DNA of 5,521 bases from Lentisphaeria bacterium. Lineage in GTDB: Bacteria > Verrucomicrobiota > Lentisphaeria > Victivallales > GWF2-50-93. How positions within the stretch are numbered: position 1 is the stretch's first letter; each line of letters opens with the position of its first letter. The stretch is taken from assembly GCA_020056205.1 (NCBI GenBank), contig JAGVIF010000426.1, positions 1 to 5,521 of the forward strand, written 5' to 3'. The position numbers were made by a program, and so were the translations under genes. The notes under the pieces are model-generated. The model worked only from the letters and a program-made list of their open reading frames with translations. It did not search any database and had not been told where the DNA came from. Shown here piece after piece: positions 1 through 5,521 of this stretch.

Positions 1-1
1 A

Positions 2-349
2 AAAATAATTCCCGATTTGACTATTGAAATCATCCCCGGCATAACATCATTTCAAACGGCCGCCGCAAAAGCGCAAATCCCGCTTGCGGAAGACGAAGAG
101 ATAATTTCAATATTTCCCGCTTTTTCGACGGGCATTGTTAAGAAAATAAAAAAATCTCCGTCAGACACAATAATTATAATGAAGCCTTTTAAAACACGAA
201 AAGATATTGTCAGGCTTGCGGAAAAACTTAAATATTCGGGGCTATACGCCTCAAAGCTTTGCTTCAAAGAGGAAAAACTCATATCTGATTTTTCAGAGGT
301 GGATAAACTTCCTGAGGAATACCTTTCCCTGTTCATAATTAAAAAATAA
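2..349 (+). CDS. cbiL: Cobalt-precorrin-2 C20-methyltransferase, C-terminal half (5' truncated by window edge)
   Basis: This is the last 115 codons of a SAM-dependent tetrapyrrole methylase that adds the C20 methyl group to cobalt-precorrin-2. The frame is open to the left edge (first full codon at base 2), so the gene begins upstream and the TTG at 17 is not its start. The visible stretch begins K-I-I-P-D-L-T and runs into EIIPGITSFQTAAAK, then IPLAEDEE. This matches the 'V-I-P-G-V-T-S-F-x-A-A-A ... P-L-A' signature that follows the SAM pocket in CobI/CbiL proteins. Family members are usually about 230-250 residues, so roughly half is missing. The end is lysine-rich (stop TAA). The next gene starts 9 bases after the stop, which suggests co-transcription. 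CbiL is preferred over the sister methylases CbiF and CbiH because the TSF after the PG turn and the PLAE that follows fit this branch. Assignment to the cobalt-dependent form rests on cbiD downstream. Confidence 0.86.
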   Translation, partial: KIIPDLTIEIIPGITSFQTAAAKAQIPLAEDEEIISIFPAFSTGIVKKIKKSPSDTIIIMKPFKTRKDIVRLAEKLKYSGLYASKLCFKEEKLISDFSEVDKLPEEYLSLFIIKK

Positions 350-358
350 AGACTTTCA

Positions 359-1306
359 ATGCGTTCACATGAGTTCACATTAGCCGATGTTTTGGTGTCG
401 GTAGGCTGGATACTGTTGTCCGTAGGGATTGGGTCATTCGTCGCTAATGTCATCGAGGGCAGGAACTGGACGGGATTTATATCATTCATCTCCAAGCCTC
501 TGCTCTATTTCAGCAGACTGCCCTCTATATGCGGGACGGCTTTTATAACGGCATTTTTTTCTAATAACGCCGCCGGCAGTATGATTGCGTCCGCTTATTC
601 GGAGAAAAAAATATCCAGGGGAGAGATGTTTCTTTCCGCGATTGCGAATTCTTTTCCGGCTAAATCAAGACACATGCTCAGGCCGTCCGTTACTATTATT
701 CCTCTTCTCGGAATCCCGGCGATACTTTATCTCGCTCTTCAATTTGTTCTTGAAATAGCTCAGGTCTTGCTTGTAATATCAATGGGAAGGAAAAAGAATT
801 GCCCGGACAACTCCGGCTTTGAAGAGTTCAGGCGGGAAATACCGTCATGGAAAGAGACGATGAGGAAGTCTGTTAAATCAACGGGAAAATTGCTGGTCAG
901 AGTCATATGCATTACTGTTCCAATTTTCGTTCTTGTCGCGTATCTCGGGGACAAAGGCGTTTTTTTAAAGATGGAAAAAAAGATTCCATCCAAACTGCAA
1001 ACCGTTCTGTCGTCGGAAATAATAGCGATAATGGGCTCAAAGATGGGCGGGCTTGTGAGTTCCGCGACTGTCGCGGCAAAAATGCGATACGATGGAAAAG
1101 TCACAACGCTGCAGATATTGATCGCGCTTATGGCCGCCAATCTCATCACTATCCCCTTCAACGCGCTCCGCAGGAATCTTCCGACTGCGCTCGGAATATT
1201 TCCCAAAAAAGACGGATTATGGATTGTAACAATCACGCAAGGATTGCGTTTCTTATTTAATTTCATTGCGTTGTCAATTTTAATTTTTATACAGCTTCGC
1301 ATCTGA
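359..1306 (+). CDS. Polytopic membrane protein with two Gate-like (nucleoside-recognition-like) halves, in a B12 cluster
   Basis: This is a 315-residue integral membrane protein whose substrate is unknown. Hydrophobic segments are visible at about residues 11-32, 55-78, 112-141 (long, perhaps two), 178-196, 219-240, 250-268 and 287-312, giving seven or eight helices. Two related blocks rich in small residues and Asn/Pro lie at about 60-118 (S69-N-N-A-A-G, then A96-N ... P100) and 220-279 (G226-S-K-M-G-G, then A260-N ... P266). Each has a hydrophilic loop of about ten residues between its helices. This is the pattern of the Gate domain (Pfam Gate, PF07670), also found in FeoB iron transporters, nucleoside transporters and SpmA/SpmB. 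It starts 9 bases after cbiL with only a weak AAAG-type ribosome site, so translation may be coupled. I kept ATG 359 because no better-placed start precedes the first helix. Its position between cbiL and cbiC suggests cobalt or corrinoid transport, which is inference only. Confidence 0.82.
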   Translation: MRSHEFTLADVLVSVGWILLSVGIGSFVANVIEGRNWTGFISFISKPLLYFSRLPSICGTAFITAFFSNNAAGSMIASAYSEKKISRGEMFLSAIANSFPAKSRHMLRPSVTIIPLLGIPAILYLALQFVLEIAQVLLVISMGRKKNCPDNSGFEEFRREIPSWKETMRKSVKSTGKLLVRVICITVPIFVLVAYLGDKGVFLKMEKKIPSKLQTVLSSEIIAIMGSKMGGLVSSATVAAKMRYDGKVTTLQILIALMAANLITIPFNALRRNLPTALGIFPKKDGLWIVTITQGLRFLFNFIALSILIFIQLRI

Positions 1307-1318
1307 ATGAAGGCGCTC

Positions 1319-1381
1319 GTAGTAGCGCAAATTATTGCGCGGTCTCGGATTAAGACAACGGCGAATAAATTCGCCTACTAC
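1319..1381. repeat. REP/BIME-like palindromic element, copy 1
   Basis: This is a 63-bp element in the spacer between the Gate-like gene and cbiC, 12 bases after the stop. The outer ends are GTAGTAG (1319-1325) and CTACTAC (1375-1381), a perfect inverted pair. Inside are two hairpins: GCGCAA/TTGCGC (1325-1330 with 1335-1340, loop ATTA) and GGCGAAT/ATTCGCC (1360-1366 with 1369-1375). A weak third stem, GTCT/AGAC (1342-1345 with 1353-1356), lies in the 19-bp core. Each half is a GTAG tetranucleotide followed by a palindrome, and the two halves face each other. That is the organisation of a BIME, two REP units in inverted orientation. A second copy lies at 3271-3333. Two shared bases before (TC) and four after (AAAC) may also belong to the unit. 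There is no U-tract, so it is not a classical terminator. Confidence 0.88.
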
Positions 1382-1422
1382 AAACGTTTGAAAAATCAAC
1401 AAATATAGAAAGGATCAAAACA

Positions 1423-2091
1423 ATGGAAAAGAACGGCAATCCATATTCAGACATAAAATGGGACATGACCGCCCAGCAGATAGAGGCGGAAAGTTTTCGT
1501 ATTATTGAGAAAAAATTCAAAAAAACGCCTTTCTCGGGCGCTGAATGGAAAGTCGCGCGCCGCCTGATTCACACATGCGCGGATTTCAGTATCTGCCGGA
1601 ATCTGAAATTTGAATACAACCCCATCGAATCAGGGCTCGCCGCTCTTTCAAAAGGGAGTCTGATATACTGCGATTCAAATATGATAAAAAGCGGGTTATC
1701 CGTCGAAAAACTCAAACGTTTCAACGGCGCTTATTCAAAAGACTCCATTTACTGCTATATCGCGGACGCCGATGTCGCCGATTACGCAAAAGAGAAAAGC
1801 ATAACCCGCGCGCTCGCATCCCTGAAAAAGGCCGAACCAATACTCAACGGAGCCATCGTTCTAATCGGCAATGCGCCTCTCGCCCTCGCCGGAATTATCA
1901 GACTCCATAGAGAAAAAGGGATAAGGCCGTCGCTGATTATCGGCATGCCCGTCGGCTTTGTCAACGTGCTGGAATCAAAAAAACTCCTCATGACAACGGA
2001 TATTCCCAGAATTCTGATTGACGGACGCAGAGGCGGAAGCGCTCTGGCTGTAGCCGCCCTCCACGCCATAATGGAAAACCTGAATCCGTGA
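1423..2091 (+). CDS. cbiC: Precorrin-8X / cobalt-precorrin-8 methylmutase
   Basis: This 222-residue protein is of normal length for the CbiC/CobH family. The enzyme moves the methyl group from C11 to C12 of (cobalt-)precorrin-8 to form (cobalt-)cobyrinate. It uses no cofactor and acts in the cytoplasm. Visible signatures, in order, are IEAESFRII (20-28), RRLIHTCAD (46-54) with His50 in the place of the family's catalytic histidine, IYCDSNMIKSG (81-91), GAIVLIGNAPLAL (143-155), the near-invariant IIGMPVGFV with ESKK (172-187), and GRRGGSALAVAALHA (201-215). Start ATG 1423 is supported by AGAAAGGA (1407-1414) 8 bases upstream. The short Lys/Asn-rich leader before the family core is unremarkable. 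cbiD follows after a 27-base gap, so the two are almost certainly one transcript. The spacer upstream holds the 63-bp palindromic element and no clear promoter. Confidence 0.96.
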   Translation: MEKNGNPYSDIKWDMTAQQIEAESFRIIEKKFKKTPFSGAEWKVARRLIHTCADFSICRNLKFEYNPIESGLAALSKGSLIYCDSNMIKSGLSVEKLKRFNGAYSKDSIYCYIADADVADYAKEKSITRALASLKKAEPILNGAIVLIGNAPLALAGIIRLHREKGIRPSLIIGMPVGFVNVLESKKLLMTTDIPRILIDGRRGGSALAVAALHAIMENLNP

Positions 2092-2105
2092 TGGGTTTGA
2101 CGATT

Positions 2106-2111
2106 GAAGGA
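2106..2111 (+). promoter_or_regulatory. Ribosome binding site that sets the cbiD start
   Basis: GAAGGA sits 7 bases before ATG 2119. An in-frame TTG at 2104 would add five residues (MKDWI) but overlaps this site and has no Shine-Dalgarno sequence of its own, so ATG 2119 is taken as the start of cbiD. Confidence 0.7.
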
Positions 2112-2118
2112 TTGGATT

Positions 2119-3243
2119 ATGGAAAACAATAAAAGAAAAAATCTCAGGACGGGCTTCACCACCGGAGCCTGCGCCGCGGCGGGTGCGAAGGCCGCATGGC
2201 TCTTGTATAACGGAAAAGGAATTCATGATAAAATAAATATTATATTCCCCGACAGAAAGCGCCGTTGTTTGAAAATTGACTCATCTGAAACGCGGAACGG
2301 AAAAGCCTCTGTTTCTCTAATAAAAGACGCCGGCGACGATCCTGACGTAACCGACAAGGCGCGGATAACCGTGAAAATCAATTCGATTTCAGCCGGAGAA
2401 ATTTCCAATCGCGATTATGCCGTTGATATATTGAGCGCCTCTTTCGCGATCAGAGGCGGAAAAGGCGTCGGATACGCCGCAAGAAAAGGATTGCCGGTTC
2501 CTCAAGGCAAATGGGCGATCAATCCTGTTCCATTAAAAATGATTTCAGAGAATATAGCCGAATGCGAAATTCGCAGACACGGCCTTTTTCTGCTCGATAT
2601 ATCCGTAAAAGATGGAGAGGCGATAGCTAAAAAAACACTTAATCCGGCGCTCGGAATAAAAGGCGGCATATCAATTCTCGGGACAAGCGGAATAGTAGTT
2701 CCATATTCTAATAAGGCTTATATTGACACCGTGAAAGTCCTTCTGAGGGGCGCGGCGGAATATGGGATAAAACACATTATATTATGCACCGGCGGAAGCA
2801 CCGCAAAGGCATTGAAAGAAAGCTGTCCAAAAATTCCCGAAATAGCGATAGTCCGCATAGGCGATTTCATAAATCCGGCCATTAAATTCGCGTCTTCGCT
2901 CGGCTTCGATAAAATCACGGTCGCCTGTATGCCTGGAAAACTCCTCAAATATGCCGAAGGACACAAAAACACCCATGCGCATAATGTCGCGCAGCAGTTT
3001 TCCGGACTTGCGAAATTCGCAAAAAAGATCGGCGTGGACGGCAAAACCGTCAACAGAATAAAAAACGCGGCGGCCGTGAGAGAAATTTTTGATTTCGTAA
3101 AACCGGATATAAGAGCTAAATTGCTCGACAATATGGCGGAAAACGCGTTGAATAATTTTCGCGGATGGACGGGTTCGCAAAATATTGACATTGTGGTTTT
3201 TGACTCCGATGGAAAACCTGTCACCACGAAAAGTTGCCTATAA
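2119..3243 (+). CDS. cbiD: Cobalt-precorrin-5B C1-methyltransferase
   Basis: This 374-residue protein is within the usual CbiD length of about 350-380. CbiD adds the C1 methyl group from SAM during the oxygen-independent ring-contraction stage and has no counterpart of the same fold in the aerobic route. It is therefore the best marker of the pathway type here. Family landmarks, numbered from ATG 2119, are LRTGFTTGACAAAGAKAA (9-26), the AGDDPDVTD segment (71-79), RGGKGVGYAARKGLPVPQG (112-130) followed by AINPVP (133-138), TLNPALGIKGGISILGTSG (173-191) with IVVPYS (192-197), the ILCTGGST strand-loop (221-228), and GKLLKYAEGHKNTHAHN (273-289). No frameshift or lost motif is seen. It lies 27 bases after cbiC and 145 bases before cbiET, with a palindromic element in that second gap. 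Confidence 0.96.
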   Translation: MENNKRKNLRTGFTTGACAAAGAKAAWLLYNGKGIHDKINIIFPDRKRRCLKIDSSETRNGKASVSLIKDAGDDPDVTDKARITVKINSISAGEISNRDYAVDILSASFAIRGGKGVGYAARKGLPVPQGKWAINPVPLKMISENIAECEIRRHGLFLLDISVKDGEAIAKKTLNPALGIKGGISILGTSGIVVPYSNKAYIDTVKVLLRGAAEYGIKHIILCTGGSTAKALKESCPKIPEIAIVRIGDFINPAIKFASSLGFDKITVACMPGKLLKYAEGHKNTHAHNVAQQFSGLAKFAKKIGVDGKTVNRIKNAAAVREIFDFVKPDIRAKLLDNMAENALNNFRGWTGSQNIDIVVFDSDGKPVTTKSCL

Positions 3244-3270
3244 CATCGCAGTATTGAAGTTTTCAAGTTC

Positions 3271-3333
3271 GTAGTAGCGCAATTTATTGCGCGTTCCTAA
3301 GAGCAAAGAACGGCGAATAAATTCGCCTGCTAC
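3271..3333. repeat. REP/BIME-like palindromic element, copy 2
   Basis: This is the second 63-bp copy, in the same orientation as copy 1 (1319-1381) and 27 bases after the cbiD stop. It has GTAGTAG at 3271-3277 and CTGCTAC at 3327-3333. The one changed base (A to G at 3329) would still pair as G-U in RNA. Hairpins are GCGCAA/TTGCGC (3277-3282 with 3287-3292) and GGCGAAT/ATTCGCC (3312-3318 with 3321-3327). A weak central stem, GTTC/GAAC (3293-3296 with 3308-3311), is also possible. Counting by eye, the two 22-bp arms match copy 1 at 42 of 44 positions, while the 19-bp core matches at only about 8 of 19. The rest of the spacer, up to the cbiET ribosome site, shows no further gene or clear signal. 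Confidence 0.88.
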
Positions 3334-3388
3334 AAACAAGGAGCAACAAGCCGCTCTACGGGCGCGCTTTAATTTGAAGGTGACTTAA

Positions 3389-4600
3389 ATGAACAAAAAA
3401 GTTAAAGTGATAATCATCGGATGCGGCGTATCTCCTGAGTGCATTTCCCCGCATGCCAAGGATCGCGTCCTGCGGGCCGATGTCATTGCCGGAGGGAAAA
3501 GACTGCTTGATTTGTTCCCCGAGTTTAACGGCGAAAAAATAGCGATAAAATCGGGAATTTCTGATTTCTTCCCGAAAATAAAATCTCTTTCAAAAACCGG
3601 AACCGTTGCGATTCTCGCATCCGGCGATCCGCTTTTTCACGGAATCGGAGCCGCAGCGGAAAAATATTTTGAAAAAACCGAGTATGAAATAATCCCAAAT
3701 GTTTCCGCAATGCAATCCCTTTTCGCCAAACTTAAAATCCCGTGGTGCGGCGCCAAATTGCTGAGCGTTCACGGCGGAAGAAAAATCAATTTTCGAAACG
3801 CCCTTGCATCATCAATTTCCGTCATTTATTGCGACGACAAAATAACCGCGTCGAACCTTGCGGCAAAATTCGCCGAAATTTTTCATCCGTGCGGAAAAAG
3901 ACCGGCCGTGACCGCTGAAAATCTCGGAATGAAAAATGAAAAAATAGAGACCGGGACTATTTCTCATCTTGCAAAGAAAAAATGCGGAGGGCTTTCAATC
4001 CTTCTTCTTCTTCCCTCTAAAGAAATCACCGATGAAGGAATAGCTCTCGGACTTCCGGATTCAAACTTTATCCACGAAAACCGGATGATAACTCATCCCG
4101 AGATTAGAGCCATTGCTCTCTCAAAACTAAAAATCGGACCCGGGATTATGTGGGATTTGGGCGCGGCCAGCGGCTCCGTCGGAATCGAGGCCGCAAGTCT
4201 ATGCCCTGACCTGAAAGTCTATGCCGTCGAGTCAAATAGAAAAAGATTCCTGCAGATGAAAAAAAACGCCGAACATTTCGGACTTTCAAATTATTCTCCA
4301 TATCATATTGGCGCCAAAGAATTTATTGGAATGTCCGTTCCCCGTCCAAGATGCGTCTTTGCAGGCGGAGGCGGAAAAGATATTTCAGAAATAATAAAAA
4401 AAACATTTTGCCGTCTTCTCCCCGGCGGACGGTTAGTTGCCGCCGCAGTTCTGCTTGAAACAAAAGCCGAGCTGACAAAAGTCCTCCGTAAAAATTTCAT
4501 AGAGGCTGTGACTATTTCAATAAGCCATTCATCATCTCTTGGCAAAGGCAGGCTTATGAAATCGGAAAATTCAGTGGATATTTTTGTATATGGGAAGTAG
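3389..4600 (+). CDS. cbiET: Fused cobalt-precorrin-7 C5-methyltransferase / cobalt-precorrin-6B C15-methyltransferase (decarboxylating), CbiE-CbiT (CobL-type)
   Basis: This 403-residue, two-domain, SAM-dependent enzyme methylates C5 and C15 of the corrin ring and removes the carboxyl of the C12 acetate side chain. CbiE spans about residues 5-215, with VIIIGCGVSPECISPHA (7-23) in the place of the family's GxGxG-containing first strand, ADVIAGGKRLL (30-40), LASGDPLFHGIG (76-87) and IIPNVSAMQSLFAKL (101-115). CbiT spans about 230-403: the entry motif NRMITHPEIRAIALSKL (231-247), then the class I methyltransferase SAM loop WDLGAASGSVGIEAA (255-269), the acidic end of the second strand VYAVESN (277-283), and FAGGGGKD with LLPGGRLV (324-350). 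The SAM loop reads GAASG where GAGSG is more common, and ITHPE stands where ITKxE is common. Both look like tolerated variants. GAAGGTGA (3376-3383), 5 bases before ATG 3389, supports the start. The E-T order and length match CobL without its own insertions. Confidence 0.95.
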   Translation: MNKKVKVIIIGCGVSPECISPHAKDRVLRADVIAGGKRLLDLFPEFNGEKIAIKSGISDFFPKIKSLSKTGTVAILASGDPLFHGIGAAAEKYFEKTEYEIIPNVSAMQSLFAKLKIPWCGAKLLSVHGGRKINFRNALASSISVIYCDDKITASNLAAKFAEIFHPCGKRPAVTAENLGMKNEKIETGTISHLAKKKCGGLSILLLLPSKEITDEGIALGLPDSNFIHENRMITHPEIRAIALSKLKIGPGIMWDLGAASGSVGIEAASLCPDLKVYAVESNRKRFLQMKKNAEHFGLSNYSPYHIGAKEFIGMSVPRPRCVFAGGGGKDISEIIKKTFCRLLPGGRLVAAAVLLETKAELTKVLRKNFIEAVTISISHSSSLGKGRLMKSENSVDIFVYGK

Positions 4601-4637
4601 TCTCCCAAATAACAATTAAAAGAAAGGGGGAATAGAT

Positions 4638-5336
4638 ATGAAAAAGAAAAGATTTGGCTCGGAAGGGCGCTGTCGTCTGTGCAAGAAAAATATAGAGGGA
4701 GACAAAATTTCGGGACACCTTGAGAAATGCAGGGGGAAATTATTAAAAAAAGATGACAACCGTCCCGTCAATGTAATGCAAATTTCAGCCTGTGGAAAAC
4801 ATACCCCCGAATTCTGGCTGCAACTTGCGGCCTGGGATGGCGCCACACTTTCCGACATAGATAAATTTCTGCGTCATGTGTGGCTTGAATGCTGCGGGCA
4901 CTTAAGTTCATTCAATATTAATGGAGTAATATACGAATCCCAAGCAGATGATGACGGCGCCGGTTTTTTTCCCTTTGACGCAAAACCTCTCTCAATGTCG
5001 TCGGTCACGCTAAATGAAGTACTCAAGCCCGGAACCGTCCTACAGCACGAATATGACTTTGGGACAACAACCGAACTTGAGCTCGAAGTACTGGATGTCT
5101 TTCAAGCGTCCAAACCGCAAGCACCCGTCATTCTACTCGCCCACAACATAGAGCCGAAAATAAAATGCGTCTCTTGCGGAAAGATCGCGAGTCTGATTTG
5201 TTCCGGATGCTGTTATGATTTTCAATGTTTCTGCGAAAAATGCGCGCCCAAGCACGAGTGCGGAGAAGACATGATGCTGCCGCTTGTCAACTCCCCGAGA
5301 ACCGGTATGTGCGGATATGACGGCCCCGGTCTGTAG
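4638..5336 (+). CDS. pRiA4b ORF-3-like protein flanked by two cysteine/histidine zinc-binding modules
   Basis: This 232-residue soluble protein's function is unknown. The N-terminus carries C12-x2-C15-x11-H27-x3-C31, a plausible small zinc finger. The middle (about 47-160) looks like the plasmid pRiA4b ORF-3 family (PF07929). It has the segment MQISACGKHTPEFWLQLAA, a TLSDIDKFLRHVWLECCGH helix, the strand NGVIYES, TLNEVLKPGTVLQHEYDFG (124-142), and a beta strand ELELEVLDVF. The usual D-x-W-x-H after YDFG is replaced by TTTEL, so a typical family motif is changed. The C-terminus is Cys-rich, with C177-x2-C180, C188, C191, C192, C197, C199-x2-C202, H206 and C208, plus C225, consistent with one or two more zinc sites. 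AAAGGGGGA (4623-4631) lies just before ATG 4638. It starts 37 bases after cbiET on the same strand and may be read through from it, but no B12 role is evident. The family is often found near mobile or accessory DNA. Confidence 0.8.
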   Translation: MKKKRFGSEGRCRLCKKNIEGDKISGHLEKCRGKLLKKDDNRPVNVMQISACGKHTPEFWLQLAAWDGATLSDIDKFLRHVWLECCGHLSSFNINGVIYESQADDDGAGFFPFDAKPLSMSSVTLNEVLKPGTVLQHEYDFGTTTELELEVLDVFQASKPQAPVILLAHNIEPKIKCVSCGKIASLICSGCCYDFQCFCEKCAPKHECGEDMMLPLVNSPRTGMCGYDGPGL

Positions 5337-5418
5337 GGTATTGCTGTCAGGTTGGGATTTTTGAACTGAATATCCGAGCCAATTGCAAAACTCAAAATCG
5401 CCGCCGATGAAGGAGATT

Positions 5419-5521
5419 ATGGAATTCAGACGAGCCGCAAAACCGGAGGCATACCCGAGGCGGTATGTCGAGGATTTTGCGGCGAAGTATGATTTCATAA
5501 GAACTTCATCCCTAACGGGTT
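5419..5521 (+). CDS. Unrecognised reading frame, 5' end only (runs off window)
   Basis: The frame is open from ATG 5419 to the window edge, 34 complete codons, beginning MEFRRAAKPEAYPRR and rich in Arg, Ala and Tyr. GAAGGAG (5409-5415) precedes it, but the spacing of about 3 bases is short. An in-frame ATG at 5407 (adding MKEI) overlaps that site and has none of its own. The frame is open leftward only to a TGA at 5362. I do not recognise the protein, and with so few residues a chance frame or a gene remnant cannot be ruled out. It lies 82 bases after the zinc-finger gene. That gap shows no terminator or promoter I can support. Confidence 0.42.
   Translation, partial: MEFRRAAKPEAYPRRYVEDFAAKYDFIRTSSLTG

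Noticed and set aside
1319..1381. The palindromic element as a CRISPR repeat or a tRNA-like gene
   Set aside because: The copies are 2 kb apart with genes between, there is no spacer array, and the fold lacks tRNA loop and acceptor features.
1388..1416. TTGAAA as a -35 box for a cbiC promoter
   Set aside because: No acceptable -10 hexamer at the proper spacing. The sequence there is the cbiC ribosome site.
2104..2118. TTG 2104 as the cbiD start, adding five residues
   Set aside because: It overlaps the GAAGGA ribosome site that serves ATG 2119 and has no site of its own.
2718..3266. Minus-strand frame of 182 codons opposite cbiD
   Set aside because: It lies antisense to a fully conserved cbiD. 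Length alone is explained by codon bias in the real gene.
3254..3266. TTGAA/TTCAA hairpin after the cbiD stop as a terminator
   Set aside because: The stem is 5 bp, AT-rich, with a 3-base loop and no T-run after it.
4591..4607. TGGGA/TCCCA inverted repeat across the cbiET stop as a terminator
   Set aside because: The arms are only 5 bp with a 7-base loop and no T-tract follows. The next gene's ribosome site begins 16 bases later.
5133..5498. Minus-strand frame of 121 codons over the end of the zinc-finger gene
   Set aside because: It overlaps a well-supported gene with a strong ribosome site, has no recognisable motif, and its composition looks like an antisense shadow.

Overview
The window holds part of an oxygen-independent (cobalt-early) cobalamin (vitamin B12) synthesis cluster. 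All confident genes lie on the + strand. The organism is probably an anaerobic or microaerophilic bacterium of moderate GC content with Lys/Ile-rich proteins. The evidence is CbiD, the hallmark enzyme of the cobalt-early route, together with a CbiE-CbiT fusion. No marker here fixes the phylum. The text looks like environmental or uncultivated genome DNA, but that is an impression only.

Layout. Bases 1-349 are the 3' half of cbiL (cobalt-precorrin-2 C20-methyltransferase). It is followed 9 bases later by a seven- to eight-helix membrane protein with two Gate-like (nucleoside-recognition-like) halves at 359-1306. A 116-bp spacer then carries a 63-bp palindromic element. Next come cbiC (precorrin-8X methylmutase, 1423-2091) and, after 27 bases, cbiD (2119-3243). 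A 145-bp spacer carries a second copy of the same 63-bp element. After it comes cbiET/cobL (3389-4600). A zinc-finger-bearing pRiA4b ORF-3-like protein follows at 4638-5336, and an unrecognised reading frame opens near 5419 and runs off the window.

How the genes work together. CbiL methylates C20, CbiD methylates C1 (with ring contraction chemistry carried by genes not seen here), CbiE and CbiT methylate C5 and C15 and decarboxylate the C12 acetate, and CbiC moves the C11 methyl to C12 to give cobyrinate. CbiF, CbiG, CbiH, CbiJ and CbiA are also needed and are absent from the window, so the rest must lie upstream or elsewhere. The Gate-like membrane protein between cbiL and cbiC is the only non-enzyme within the run. 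Cobalt or corrinoid transport is a reasonable but unproven idea.

The most notable non-coding feature is the pair of 63-bp elements. Each consists of two GTAG-headed palindromes facing each other, which is the form of a REP/BIME unit of the kind mobilised by RAYT (REP-associated tyrosine) transposases. The palindromic arms are nearly identical between copies, while the 19-bp core has diverged. No cobalamin riboswitch, convincing promoter or intrinsic terminator was seen.
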